Origin: JACDHG01 sp963815295
GTDB lineage: Bacteria; Actinomycetota; Actinomycetes; Propionibacteriales; Nocardioidaceae
DNA: 64,000 nucleotides
NCBI GenBank assembly: GCA_963815295.1
Contig: CAWFFZ010000001.1
Location: 62,001-126,000 of the forward strand
Direction of reading: 5' to 3'
The notes beneath the pieces are model-generated. The model was not told the DNA's origin and made no database searches. It saw only the letters and a program-made list of their open reading frames with translations. Within the stretch, counting starts at the first letter, position 1; each line of letters opens with the position of its first letter. The position numbers were made by a program, and so were the translations under genes. Positions 50,536-59,661 of this stretch are shown here, piece after piece.

Positions 50536-52119
50536 ATGACGGATGCCGTGGTGATCGGCTCAGGCCCCAACGGCTTGGTGGCTGCGAACTTGCTTGCCGA
50601 CCGCGGCTGGTCAGTGACGGTCCTCGAGGCTCAGCCGACTCTCGGCGGCGCAGTCCGCACCGACAGCGAGGTCCACGAGGGCTTCCTGCATGACACGTTC
50701 AGTGCGTTCTACCCGCTGGCAGCCGCATCCGACACCATCCGGTCTTTACACCTCGAGGAGTATGGCCTCCGCTGGGTGCAGGCTCCGGCGGTTCTCGGCA
50801 ACCCGCTTCCTGACGGCGCATGGGCGCTCATCCACCGAGACCGCGGCGACACCGCCGCCGGGCTTGACGCGTTGGCTCCCGGTGACGGCGAGGCATGGCT
50901 CCGGCTGTGTGAGCAATGGGACGGGTTCGGTCCGGACCTTCTCCGGGCCTTGTTGAGCCCATTCCCGCCGGTGCGACACGGCATGAGCTTCCTGCTGAAG
51001 CTGCTCCGCGCTGCCGGCCCCTCCGGAGTTGCCATCCCGCTGATGTCGGTCGAAAGGCTGGCACGACGCTCTTTCACCGGCGAAGGGGCGCGGTTGCTCC
51101 TGGCCGGCAACGCGCTGCATGCCGACTTCGCTCCCAAGGACATGGGCTCGGGCCTCTTCGGGCTGATCATGTCGATGCTGGCCCAGACGGTCGGTTTCCC
51201 CGCTCCCCAAGGGGGCGCGGGCGAGCTGAGCCAGGCATTGGCTCGCCGACTCGAGTCACGGGGAGGCACGGTTCTGACCGATTGCGAGGTGGTGGAGGTC
51301 GTCATCAACGACGGGCGGGCTGTGGGGGTCCGGTCGAGCAACGGCGAGCAGATCCAGGCGTCCCGTGCTGTGTTGGCAGATGTGACGGCTCCTGCGCTGT
51401 ACGGCGGCCTCGTCTCGTGGGACGACCTGCCGTCACGCACCCGGTGGGGCATCCGGCGCTTCCGTTGGGATCCCTCGACGGTCAAAGTCGACTGGGCGCT
51501 TTCACGCCCGGTCCCGTGGCACCCGGCACCACCGGTGTCACCTGGGACGATCCACATCGGTCACTCGGTAGCAGAGCTGGCGACGTACGCCGGACAGATG
51601 AAGGGCCAGACGATTCCGGCAGCCCCGATGCTGCTCATGGGGCAGATGACGACAACTGATGCGTCGCGGTCGCCCGCCGGCACCGAGTCGCTGTGGGCCT
51701 ACACGCACGTGCCCCAGCACGCACGCAGCGACGCGGGTAACGACGGCATTCGCGGCGACTGGGACCAGTCTGACCTCGAGCGTTTCGCCGACCGGATCCA
51801 GAGCAGGGTCGAGCGGTTCGCTCCCGACTTCGCGAGCTGCGTCATGAGCCGCCGCGCCCTCGGCCCTCGCGAGCTCGAGCAACGCAACGCCAACCTGCAC
51901 GGTGGTGCGATCAACGGGGGCACTGCCGGCCTGGGGCAGGAGCTCGTGCTGCGCCCGGTCCCGGGCATGGGGCGCGCCGAGACTCCTGTCGAGCGTTTGT
52001 ATCTCGCGTCAGCTTCGGCTCACCCGGGCGGCGGCGTTCACGGCGCAGCCGGTGCGAACGCCGCCAAGGCTGCCCTGCTGCATCATGACGGGTGGAGGGC
52101 TGCGGCGAAGCGCCGCTGA
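50536..52119 (+). CDS. Phytoene-desaturase-like FAD-dependent oxidoreductase
   Basis: A 527-residue flavoprotein. ATG at 50536 with AGGAGAGG upstream. The N-terminal Rossmann motif is VVIGSGPNGLVAANLLADRG followed by VLEAQPTLGGAVRT. C-terminal FAD closure LYLASASAHPGGGVHGAAGANAAKAAL matches CrtI/RetSat-type amine-oxidase-fold enzymes. No carotenoid synthesis genes are nearby, and the SRPBCC neighbour is convergent. Soluble or peripheral membrane. Substrate unknown. Confidence 0.85.
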   Translation: MTDAVVIGSGPNGLVAANLLADRGWSVTVLEAQPTLGGAVRTDSEVHEGFLHDTFSAFYPLAAASDTIRSLHLEEYGLRWVQAPAVLGNPLPDGAWALIHRDRGDTAAGLDALAPGDGEAWLRLCEQWDGFGPDLLRALLSPFPPVRHGMSFLLKLLRAAGPSGVAIPLMSVERLARRSFTGEGARLLLAGNALHADFAPKDMGSGLFGLIMSMLAQTVGFPAPQGGAGELSQALARRLESRGGTVLTDCEVVEVVINDGRAVGVRSSNGEQIQASRAVLADVTAPALYGGLVSWDDLPSRTRWGIRRFRWDPSTVKVDWALSRPVPWHPAPPVSPGTIHIGHSVAELATYAGQMKGQTIPAAPMLLMGQMTTTDASRSPAGTESLWAYTHVPQHARSDAGNDGIRGDWDQSDLERFADRIQSRVERFAPDFASCVMSRRALGPRELEQRNANLHGGAINGGTAGLGQELVLRPVPGMGRAETPVERLYLASASAHPGGGVHGAAGANAAKAALLHHDGWRAAAKRR

Positions 52120-52180
52120 CCGACTTGTCAGACCGTCACCCTCCTATAGCCGGGTAACGCTCTGACAGGTCGGTCAGCGG
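52113..52180. terminator. 20-bp inverted repeat overlapping the convergent gene ends
   Basis: CCGCTGACCGACTTGTCAGA (52113-52132) pairs with 52161-52180 over 20 bases with a single wobble, with a 28-base loop. The arms include the stop codons of both flanking genes (TGA at 52117-52119 and the minus-strand stop at 52174). Confidence 0.8.
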
Positions 52181-52620
52181 GGCGGTTCGGCCTCGGCTAG
52201 CTCGACCAGGTCGTCGAGGATGGACTGGACGCGAAACCCGAGGCCCAGCGCACTGAGCGGGTTGTGCAGAAGACGGGCCGGGCCTCGCAGCGGGTGCTCG
52301 TTCAGCGTGACCAGGCTGCCGCTCCCCGACGGGCTGATGCTGATCCCGATGCGCGCCGTGCCAGCCGGCCAGGCATGCGCCTCGAGCTCAAGCCGCTGCT
52401 GCGGGACACATTCGCGCGACGTCGTCACGTTCTTGTACGTCAGAGGTCCGACGCCGACCGTGAAGTGGATAGAGCTGCCAACCGCTGGCCACTCGGCGTC
52501 GACATCGCGGATCTCCTTCGTGCCCTGGACCCATTCGGCATACCGATAGCCGTCGCTCAGGACTGCCCAGACCTGCTCCGGCGAGGCAGTCGTTTGCCGG
52601 TTGCGCGCAGAGGTGGGCAT
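52174..52620 (-). CDS. SRPBCC family protein
   Basis: A 148-residue START/polyketide-cyclase-fold protein, ATG at 52620. It begins NRQTTASPEQVWAVLSDGYR and continues YAEWVQGTKEIRDVDAEWP, the usual opening of the fold. The C-terminal helix is FRVQSILDDLVELAEAE. Such proteins bind hydrophobic ligands; many act as cyclases or toxins' partners, most are uncharacterised. Ligand unknown. Confidence 0.85.
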   Translation of the reverse strand: MPTSARNRQTTASPEQVWAVLSDGYRYAEWVQGTKEIRDVDAEWPAVGSSIHFTVGVGPLTYKNVTTSRECVPQQRLELEAHAWPAGTARIGISISPSGSGSLVTLNEHPLRGPARLLHNPLSALGLGFRVQSILDDLVELAEAEPPR

Positions 52621-52735
52621 GCGCTCAATGTAAGGCTGGGTTGGCCTCGTCGCCACAGGTCAGCTTCGACGCCGACACCACTCGTCCTGGAGCGCAAGGG
52701 ATTAGGCCGCCCCACGAGTGGGTAGATTCCATCTG

Positions 52736-54310
52736 ATGCAACCCGACTCGATCGCTGGCCGATACCGCGTCGTGCGCGCCGTCGGCAAGGGCGGTATGGG
52801 CACGGTGTGGCTGTGCACTGACGAGACATTGCACCGTCAGGTCGCGGTGAAGCAGGTCGGGACGGTTCCAGGAGAGTCGCCTGGAGATACCGCCCGCGCG
52901 ATGCGGGAGGCCCGCCTCGCCGCGGCCCTCAACCACAAGAATGCCGTCTCGATCTACGACGTCGTCGAGCATGCCGGCTCGACGTGGTTGGTGATGGAGT
53001 ACGTCCCATCGCGGACCCTGTCTGAGCTGATCGCCTCGGAAGGTCGGCTGGCCACGGAGCGGGTTGCACACATCGGCGCGCAGGTCGCGGCGGCGCTCAG
53101 CAGCGCCCATGCCTTGGGCATCGTGCATCGCGACATCAAGCCCGGCAACATCTTGGTGAGCGACGACGACACCGCCAAGATCAGCGACTTCGGGATCGCG
53201 CGCGGCCATCAGGACCTGCAGCTGACCCAGACCGGCCTGGTCTCCGGAACCCCCGCCTTCTTCTCGCCCGAGCTCGCCCGAGGCGAGGACCCGACGTTCG
53301 CCTCGGATGTCTGGGCACTCGGGATCACGCTGTACACCGCCACCGAGGGGTCGCCGCCGTACGAGACCCAGTCCAACCCGCTTGCCATGCTGAGCGCCAT
53401 CACCCGTGAGCCGATCCCACCGCCGACTCATGCAGGAGTGCTCACCGGCCCACTCGCCGGCATGCTGCATCCGGATGCCAGCGAGCGGTCGACGATGTCA
53501 GAAGCGCTCGCTGCCCTCCGTGCGGCCCAAGCGCCCAGCGGCACTGAAGGCGACGCCTCGTGGGAGGCGACCGCGCTCATGGGGAGCCCCGCTGCAGCCG
53601 CCGTGGCATATGACGCGACGAGCACCTTCCAGCAACCGGAGGAGCCAACGGCCGATAGGCATCAACCGGCGCCTGCCCTGGCGAGTACCTGGTCCGCCGA
53701 CGGAGGCGACAGCCCGCCACCCGACGACAGCGACGAACGCGGCGGTCGCGGCCGGCTGGCGATGGCGCTGCTGGCATTGCTCGTCCTCGTCGGGGCGGGA
53801 GCGCTGCTCTGGAATGTGGTTGACCTCGGCGGTGACGGCGGCGAAGACCCGACCTCAGCGAACTCCTCGACCACCGGAGGACCTAACGCCAACCCGGGGC
53901 AGGGCAACCAGAACACTCCTCCTCCCGAGGAGGAGTCGAGCACTAACGAGGAGACCACGTCCACGACCGACGAGCAGACCACGTCCACGACCGAAGAGCC
54001 CCCGGCGGGCGACCCGGTCGCGTTCGCCGAGTCCTACTTCGCCGTCGTCCCCGGCGACACCGATGCCGGCTGGAACCAGCTGACCCCCAGCTTTCAGGCG
54101 GAGACGGGACGCGAGTCGTACGACGACTTCTGGGGACCGATCGAGTCCGTCGCGCTGAGCAACGTGGAGTCCCTCGACGACGAGACGGTGCAGTACCAGA
54201 TCGTTTACCAGTACGAAGATGGGACAGAGTCCGGCCAGGAGACCAAGCAGCTCACCCTGGAGCCGGCCGGTGACTCCTACCTGATCGCCGGCGACGCGGC
54301 CGCTGGCTGA
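52736..54310 (+). CDS. Transmembrane Ser/Thr protein kinase (PknB-like)
   Basis: A 524-residue Hanks-type kinase. ATG at 52736 (GTG at 52718 possible). P-loop VGKGGMGTV (about 16-24), VAVKQ Lys39, catalytic HRDIKPGN (131-138), DFG (151-153) and TGLVSGTPAFFSPE activation segment. After the kinase domain (to about 265) come a linker, one membrane helix (about 341-362), a Thr/Ser/Glu-rich spacer with internal repeats (ETTSTTDEQTTSTTEE), and a 95-residue NTF2-like external domain from DPVAFAESYFAVV. There are no PASTA repeats, so its signal differs from PknB's. Extracellular ligand unknown. Confidence 0.92.
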   Translation: MQPDSIAGRYRVVRAVGKGGMGTVWLCTDETLHRQVAVKQVGTVPGESPGDTARAMREARLAAALNHKNAVSIYDVVEHAGSTWLVMEYVPSRTLSELIASEGRLATERVAHIGAQVAAALSSAHALGIVHRDIKPGNILVSDDDTAKISDFGIARGHQDLQLTQTGLVSGTPAFFSPELARGEDPTFASDVWALGITLYTATEGSPPYETQSNPLAMLSAITREPIPPPTHAGVLTGPLAGMLHPDASERSTMSEALAALRAAQAPSGTEGDASWEATALMGSPAAAAVAYDATSTFQQPEEPTADRHQPAPALASTWSADGGDSPPPDDSDERGGRGRLAMALLALLVLVGAGALLWNVVDLGGDGGEDPTSANSSTTGGPNANPGQGNQNTPPPEEESSTNEETTSTTDEQTTSTTEEPPAGDPVAFAESYFAVVPGDTDAGWNQLTPSFQAETGRESYDDFWGPIESVALSNVESLDDETVQYQIVYQYEDGTESGQETKQLTLEPAGDSYLIAGDAAAG

Positions 54311-54341
54311 CCTGCCGACTAGTCAGGTGCGTTGGCGCGGG

Positions 54342-55766
54342 TCACAGGATGGCGGCGGGACGATAGGAAGCGGCTTCTGGGTTTGCCACGACCAGTGCCT
54401 CGATCCGACGTACGACGTCGTCAACCTGGGCAACCGCGGCGCCAGTGAACGACAGGGGGTCGGCCACCAGCGCCGCCAGGTCAGCGGTTGTCAGACCCAG
54501 CCGGTCGTCGGACGCCAGCCGTTCGAACAGGTCGTTGCGGTCTGCCGCCTTCTCCCGCATCGCCAGGGCGACCGTGACGGCGTGCTCCTTGATCGCCTCA
54601 TGCGCCGTCTCCCGTCCAACGCCCCGCCTGACGGCGGCCATCAGCACTTTTGTCGTCGTGAGGAACGGCAGGTAGCGGTCGAGCTCGCGCTGGACAACCG
54701 CCGGGAACACCCCGAACTCGTCGAGCACGGTCAGGATCGTCTCGAAGAGACCGTCGGCGGCGAAGAACGCATCAGGCAAGGCGACCCGACGCACCACGCT
54801 GCAGGAGACGTCGCCTTCGTTCCACTGGTCTCCGACCAGCTCGCTCACCATCGACAGGTGGCCACGCAGGACGACGGCCAGCCCGTTGACGCGCTCGCAC
54901 GAACGCGTGTTCATCTTGTGAGGCATCGCGCTCGAGCCGACCTGACCGGGCTGGAATCCTTCGGTCACGAGCTCGGCGCCGGCCATCAGCCTGATGTTCG
55001 TCGCGAGGTTGCTCGGGCCTGCCACCGCCTGCACAAGGGCGGAGACGACATCGAAGTCGAGAGAGCGCGGGTAGACCTGGCCCACGCTCGTGAGAACACG
55101 GTCGAAGCCCAGATGATGCGCGACGCGCTGTTCCAGATCGGCAAGCTTTGCCGCATCTCCTTCGAGCAAGTCGAGCTGGTCCTGCGACGTACCGACAGGC
55201 CCCTTGATGCCACGGAGCGGGTAGCGCGCGATCAGCTCGTCCATCCGCTGCAGACCTGACAACAGCTCTTCGGCGACGGTTGCGAACCGCTTGCCGAGCG
55301 TGGTGGCCTGAGCCGCGACGTTGTGAGACCGACCGGTCATGACGAGGGTGCGATGCTGAGCCGCCAGCTCGCCCAGGCGGGCGATGGTGGCGATCATCCG
55401 GGTGCGTATCTCGACGAGACTCTCACGAATTTGCATCTGCTCGACGTTCTCGGTCAGATCGCGGCTCGTCATGCCCTTGTGGATGTGCTCATGGCCGGCG
55501 AGTGCGCAGAACTCCTCGATCCGCGCCTTCACGTCATGGCGCGTGACCCGCTCGCGGTCGGCGATCGAGGCGAGGTCGACCTGCTCGACCACCCGTTCGT
55601 AGGCTTCGACGACTCCGTCGGGTATGTCGACGCCGAGGTCGCGTTGTGCCGCAAGGACGGCGATCCAAAGGCGGCGTTCGGTGACCACCTTGTGCTCGGC
55701 CGACCAGAGGGCGCGCATGGGAGCGGATGCATAGCGCGTCGCAAGCACGTTGGAGATGGCCGTCAC
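54342..55766 (-). CDS. purB: Adenylosuccinate lyase
   Basis: A 474-residue homotetrameric lyase acting on SAICAR and adenylosuccinate, GTG start. HIHKGMTSRDLTENVE, TGRSHNVAAQATTLGKRF and the flexible signature loop GSSAMPHKMNTRSCERVNGL are the three active-site segments. Length is normal. It lies 116 bases upstream-side of purD on the same strand but they need not be co-transcribed. The spacer contains CTGATCGAGCTAGTCGAGG, a relative of the dispersed 19-mer. Confidence 0.97.
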   Translation of the reverse strand: MTAISNVLATRYASAPMRALWSAEHKVVTERRLWIAVLAAQRDLGVDIPDGVVEAYERVVEQVDLASIADRERVTRHDVKARIEEFCALAGHEHIHKGMTSRDLTENVEQMQIRESLVEIRTRMIATIARLGELAAQHRTLVMTGRSHNVAAQATTLGKRFATVAEELLSGLQRMDELIARYPLRGIKGPVGTSQDQLDLLEGDAAKLADLEQRVAHHLGFDRVLTSVGQVYPRSLDFDVVSALVQAVAGPSNLATNIRLMAGAELVTEGFQPGQVGSSAMPHKMNTRSCERVNGLAVVLRGHLSMVSELVGDQWNEGDVSCSVVRRVALPDAFFAADGLFETILTVLDEFGVFPAVVQRELDRYLPFLTTTKVLMAAVRRGVGRETAHEAIKEHAVTVALAMREKAADRNDLFERLASDDRLGLTTADLAALVADPLSFTGAAVAQVDDVVRRIEALVVANPEAASYRPAAIL

Positions 55767-55882
55767 GTGTCCGATTCTCCCACGGTCGGCTGATCGCTCC
55801 CCACGATCCGCTGATCGAGCTAGTCGAGGTCACCGGGCCACTGCCCGCGCGCTCGGGTGGCGCGCGTTCCGCCGAGCTGAGG

Positions 55883-57130
55883 TCAGCCCAGGAGGGACGC
55901 GGCGGCAGCGATGTCGTTGCGATGCTGTGCACCAGTCCAGCCGATCGCCGAGACTGCCCGGTAGGCCAGATAGCGGGCGTCCGCCAGGTCAGGGCCGACG
56001 CCGGTGACGCCGAGCACCCGGCCGCCGGATGTGGCAAGGCCATCAGGCGCGAGCGTCGTACCTGCGTGGGTCACGTGGACGCCGTCGATAGCGGCTGCCT
56101 CGGCCACCCCGCTGATCAGGTCGCCGGGACGTGGCGCCTCCGGATATCCCGCTGCGGCAATCACGACGGTGACCGCCGCGGCCTGCTTCCATCGCAGCGG
56201 CCCGATCTCGTGTAGTCGGCCCGTCGCTGCCGCGTGGAGGACAGTGCCCAGCGGGCTGTTGAGCAACGGGAGGAGGCACTGCGTCTCAGGGTCGCCGAAC
56301 CGGGCGTTGAACTCGACCACGCGCACGCCGCGTGACGTCAGCGCCAATCCGGCGTACAGGAGACCGGCGAACGGCGTGCCTCGACGGGAAAGCTCGGCCA
56401 CAGCGGGACGGAGCACGCGCTGCTCGACCTCGTCGACAAAACCGTCGGGCAGAAACGGCAGCGGGGTGTAGGAGCCCATGCCGCCGGTGTTGGGTCCTTC
56501 GTCGTCGTCCCGCAGCCGTTTGAAGTCCTGCGCGGGCTGCATCGGCAGCACCGTCTCGCCGTCACAGATCGCGAACAGCGACACCTCAGGACCGTCGAGG
56601 TACTCCTCGATGACAACGCGCCCGCAGCTCGCGGCATGGGCGAGCGCGGCGACTCGGTCAGCGGTGACGACTACCCCTTTGCCAGCAGCGAGGCCGTCGT
56701 CCTTGACGACGTACGGCGGTCCGAACGCGTCGAGCGCGCTCTCGGCCTCGGCGGGTGACTCGCAGACGTGCGCCATCGCGGTGGGGATGTCTGCCGCGGC
56801 CATCACGTCTTTGGCGAACGCCTTGGATCCCTCGATCGTGGCGGCCTCACGGGTTGGTCCGAAGCAGGTGATACCGGCGGCGCGTATGTCGTCGGCGACC
56901 CCGGCGACCAGCGGCGCTTCAGGGCCAACCACGACCAGGTCGACCGCGAGCCGCGACGCGAGAGAGGCGACCGCGCGCCCGTCGAGGGCGTCGATCGGGT
57001 GCACCTCGGCAAGCTCGGCGATGCCGGGGTTGCCGGGTGCGGCGTGGATGGCCTGGACGTCGGGGTCCCGAGACAGCGCCTCCACCAGTGCGTGCTCCCG
57101 ACCACCTGGACCAACCACCAGCACCTTCAC
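55883..57130 (-). CDS. purD: Phosphoribosylamine--glycine ligase
   Basis: GAR synthetase of 415 residues, ATP-grasp fold. GTG at 57130 gives the family start VKVLVVGPGGREHALV; the start at 57151 would add seven residues. PYVVKDDGLAAGKGVVV and VIEEYLDGPEVSLFAICDG form the ATP site, with GPNTGGMGSYTP and EFNARFGDPETQ for substrate and metal. It catalyses the second step of the pathway and lies between purB and purA. Confidence 0.96.
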   Translation of the reverse strand: MKVLVVGPGGREHALVEALSRDPDVQAIHAAPGNPGIAELAEVHPIDALDGRAVASLASRLAVDLVVVGPEAPLVAGVADDIRAAGITCFGPTREAATIEGSKAFAKDVMAAADIPTAMAHVCESPAEAESALDAFGPPYVVKDDGLAAGKGVVVTADRVAALAHAASCGRVVIEEYLDGPEVSLFAICDGETVLPMQPAQDFKRLRDDDEGPNTGGMGSYTPLPFLPDGFVDEVEQRVLRPAVAELSRRGTPFAGLLYAGLALTSRGVRVVEFNARFGDPETQCLLPLLNSPLGTVLHAAATGRLHEIGPLRWKQAAAVTVVIAAAGYPEAPRPGDLISGVAEAAAIDGVHVTHAGTTLAPDGLATSGGRVLGVTGVGPDLADARYLAYRAVSAIGWTGAQHRNDIAAAASLLG

Positions 57131-57156
57131 GGTGGACGACCCTATCGGCACCTTCC

Positions 57157-57263
57157 GTCCGTGCTAGCGAGCGCTCCAGCGGCCGGCCGCACGGACGCAA
57201 CGCGGCGCCTCGCCTTGCGTCCGTACAGGGGAGCGCTCCAGCGACCGGCTGCACGGATGCAAG
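57157..57263. repeat. Two tandem palindromic elements between purA and purD
   Basis: A 32-base block GAGCGCTCCAGCGGCCGGCC and onward occurs at 57169-57200 and again at 57231-57262 with about four differences, 62 bases apart. Each block is flanked to form an inverted repeat: CGTCCGTGC to GCACGGACGCAA in the first, CTTGCGTCCGT to ACGGATGCAAG in the second. They resemble the two units downstream of pstB (2510-2620). Confidence 0.75.
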
Positions 57264-57273
57264 GGGTACGACG

Positions 57274-58557
57274 TCAGAGCAGGTCGTGGATGACGACGGT
57301 CTCGTCTCGGCCCGGGCCGACACCGACTGCCGAAATGCGCGCCCCCACCATCTCCTCGAGCGCCTCCACGTAGGCACGCGCGTTGGCCGGCAGGTCTGTC
57401 AGCGTGCGCGCGCCGGAGATGTCCTCCGACCATCCCGGGAACTCCTCGTAGATCGGCCGTGCGTGGTGGAAATCCGACTGGTTGACCGGCATCTCGTCGT
57501 GGTGCACACCGCCGACGTCATACGCCACACAGACCGGGACCCTTTCGAGCCCCGTGAGCACGTCGAGCTTGGTCAGCACGAAGTCGGTGACTCCGTTGAC
57601 CCGGGCTGCATACCGGGCGATCACAGCGTCGAACCAGCCGCACCGGCGCGGCCGGCCGGTGGTGGTGCCGAACTCGTCACCCGCCTTGCGGAGAAATTCT
57701 CCGCTGCGGTCGGTCAGCTCCGTGGGGAACGGCCCTTCGCCGACGCGTGTGGTGTAGGCCTTGACGATCGCGACGACGCGGTCGATGCGCGTCGGCGGGA
57801 TGCCTGACCCGGTGCAGGCGCCACCCGACGTGGCCGACGACGACGTCACGAACGGGTAGGTGCCGTGGTCGACGTCCAGCAGGGTCGCCTGCCCTGCCTC
57901 GAGGAGCACGGTCTCGCCGCGGTCAAGTGCCTCGTTGAGGAGCAGGCCTGTGTCGGCGACCATCGGCGCTAGCCGGTCACGGTGGGCGAGCAGTTCGTCG
58001 AGGATCTGCTCGACTTCGATCGCACGGCGGTTGTAGATCTTGGCCAGGATCTGGTTCTTCAGGTCGAGGGCACCTTCGACTTTCTGCCGCAGGATTTTCT
58101 CGTCGAAGACGTCTTGGACCCGGACTCCGATCCGATTCATCTTATCGGCGTATGCCGGTCCGATCCCTCGACCTGTCGTCCCTATCCGACGCGACCCGAG
58201 GAAACGTTCGGCCACCTTGTCGAGGGTGCGGTGGTACTCGGAGATCAGGTGAGCATTGGCGCTCACGACCAGCAGTGACGTGTCGATACCCCGAGCGTCG
58301 AGGTCGTCGAGCTCCCCCATGAGCACACCGAGATCGATCACGACACCGTTGCCGATGACGGGTGTGCACCCCGCCGTGAGGATGCCGCTCGGCAGTAGGT
58401 GCAACGCGTACTTCTCATCGCCGACCACGACCGTGTGCCCAGCGTTGTTGCCACCGTTGAACTTGACGACGTAGTCGACCCGGCTCCCGAGAACGTCCGT
58501 CGCCTTGCCCTTGCCCTCGTCACCCCACTGGGCACCGACGATCACGATTGCGGGCAT
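57274..58557 (-). CDS. purA: Adenylosuccinate synthetase
   Basis: A 427-residue GTP-dependent enzyme, first step from IMP to AMP. ATG at 58557 starts MPAIVIVGAQWGDEGKGKAT with the P-loop GDEGKGK; the frame's long extension to 59610 is antisense to the lipid kinase. Further motifs: KFNGGNNAGHTV, GTTGRGIGPAYADK, FEGAQ-type LLEAGQATLLDVDHGTYPFVT, and GVTDFVLTKLDVLTGL. In the usual EGAQ motif the G-A order is slightly changed to EAGQ here. Otherwise complete. Confidence 0.96.
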   Translation of the reverse strand: MPAIVIVGAQWGDEGKGKATDVLGSRVDYVVKFNGGNNAGHTVVVGDEKYALHLLPSGILTAGCTPVIGNGVVIDLGVLMGELDDLDARGIDTSLLVVSANAHLISEYHRTLDKVAERFLGSRRIGTTGRGIGPAYADKMNRIGVRVQDVFDEKILRQKVEGALDLKNQILAKIYNRRAIEVEQILDELLAHRDRLAPMVADTGLLLNEALDRGETVLLEAGQATLLDVDHGTYPFVTSSSATSGGACTGSGIPPTRIDRVVAIVKAYTTRVGEGPFPTELTDRSGEFLRKAGDEFGTTTGRPRRCGWFDAVIARYAARVNGVTDFVLTKLDVLTGLERVPVCVAYDVGGVHHDEMPVNQSDFHHARPIYEEFPGWSEDISGARTLTDLPANARAYVEALEEMVGARISAVGVGPGRDETVVIHDLL

Positions 58558-58622
58558 CTGCGTCCCTCTCCTCGACCTGTCACGTCCGAGCCACGCCCCC
58601 GACGTCCGGGGCGAAAGCGTGA

Positions 58623-58668
58623 GCCCCGGCTGCAACAGCCGGGGCCCTTGCGGCTGAATGCTAGCCGC
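58623..58668. promoter_or_regulatory. Two stem-loops in the purA-lipid kinase divergent spacer
   Basis: GCCCCGGCTG-CAA-CAGCCGGGGC (58623-58645) is a perfect ten-base stem with a three-base loop. GCGGCT...AGCCGC (about 58650-58668) forms a second, smaller one. They lie 66 bases upstream of the purA start and about 34 upstream of the kinase start, where a terminator is unexpected. They could be a 5' leader element or a protein-binding dyad; no function is shown. Confidence 0.45.
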
Positions 58669-58701
58669 CTGGCCGAATGACGGGGGCACTAGTGTTCGCT
58701 G

Positions 58702-59637
58702 GTGGACAGGATCCTGCTCATCACGAACTCCGGCGCCGGCACACACGACGACGCGGCCGTCGCCGAGGCGCTGACGATCTTGCGCAACAGTGCGGAGGTC
58801 CACGTGGTGGCGACGAGCAACCATGACGAGCTCGACGAGGCTCTTGACGCACGCGACGGCCGCGACGTCGTGGTCGCCGGCGGAGACGGGAGCCTGCACA
58901 CCGTGGTCGCGTCGCTGCATCGACGAGGAGAGCTGCGTGGTCCGACGATCGGGCTCATCCCGCTCGGCACCGGCAACGACTTCGCCCGCGGCACGAAGAT
59001 CCCCCTGACCCCGGCGGAAGCTGCCGCGGTGGTCATCGGAGGGCGGACTGCCCTTGTCGACGTACTGCTTGATGACCAAGACGGGATCGTCGTCAACGCC
59101 GTCCATGCCGGCGTCGGAGCAGAGGCAGGCCGGGAGGCGAAGCCGTGGAAGTCGCGGCTCGGCAAGCTGGGGTACGTCGTCGGGGCTGTCAAAGCGGGGT
59201 TCAAGTCCGAGGGCCATCACCTGGTCGTCGTTGCCGATGAGGAACTGCTCGCCGACGGCCACCGCCGCGTCCTGCAGGTCGGCATCGGTAACGGTTCGCA
59301 CATCGGCGGGGGCACGGAACTTGCCCCCCAGGCCGATCCGACAGACGGTGTGGTCGACGTCGTCGTGTCGTTCTCGGTGGCACGACTCCAGCGGTTCCTC
59401 TACGGCATCCATCTGAAGCGCGGCACCCACGAGGAGCGACACGACGTACGCACGGTGCGGGCCCGTCACGTGTCGATGGAGGGCGATCCGTTCTGGTGCA
59501 ACGCCGACGGTGAGCTCGCCGGACCCATCACGTCGCGCGCGTGGCGACTCAGCCCACAGGCGTTCTCGATGCGGCTGCCCGTGTCCGACCCGGAAGAACC
59601 GAACCCGCACAAGCCGCCGGAGGGGCCGGCCGACTGA
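58702..59637 (+). CDS. Diacylglycerol kinase catalytic-domain (lipid kinase) protein
   Basis: A 311-residue cytosolic or membrane-peripheral lipid kinase, GTG start. VVVAGGDGSLHTVVASLH is the GGDGT-type nucleotide loop and GLIPLGTGNDFARG the second conserved block. NGSHIGGGTELAPQADPTDG in the C-terminal half is typical of the DgkB/YegS group. It would phosphorylate diacylglycerol or another lipid alcohol. It is divergent from purA by 144 bases. Confidence 0.92.
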   Translation: MDRILLITNSGAGTHDDAAVAEALTILRNSAEVHVVATSNHDELDEALDARDGRDVVVAGGDGSLHTVVASLHRRGELRGPTIGLIPLGTGNDFARGTKIPLTPAEAAAVVIGGRTALVDVLLDDQDGIVVNAVHAGVGAEAGREAKPWKSRLGKLGYVVGAVKAGFKSEGHHLVVVADEELLADGHRRVLQVGIGNGSHIGGGTELAPQADPTDGVVDVVVSFSVARLQRFLYGIHLKRGTHEERHDVRTVRARHVSMEGDPFWCNADGELAGPITSRAWRLSPQAFSMRLPVSDPEEPNPHKPPEGPAD

Positions 59638-59661
59638 CGAGACTACGACGGCGCCGGAGTG

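Noticed and set aside
58558..59610. Minus-strand extension of purA to 778 codons
   Set aside because: It runs antisense through the lipid kinase gene, and PurA homology begins exactly at MPAIVIVGAQWG.
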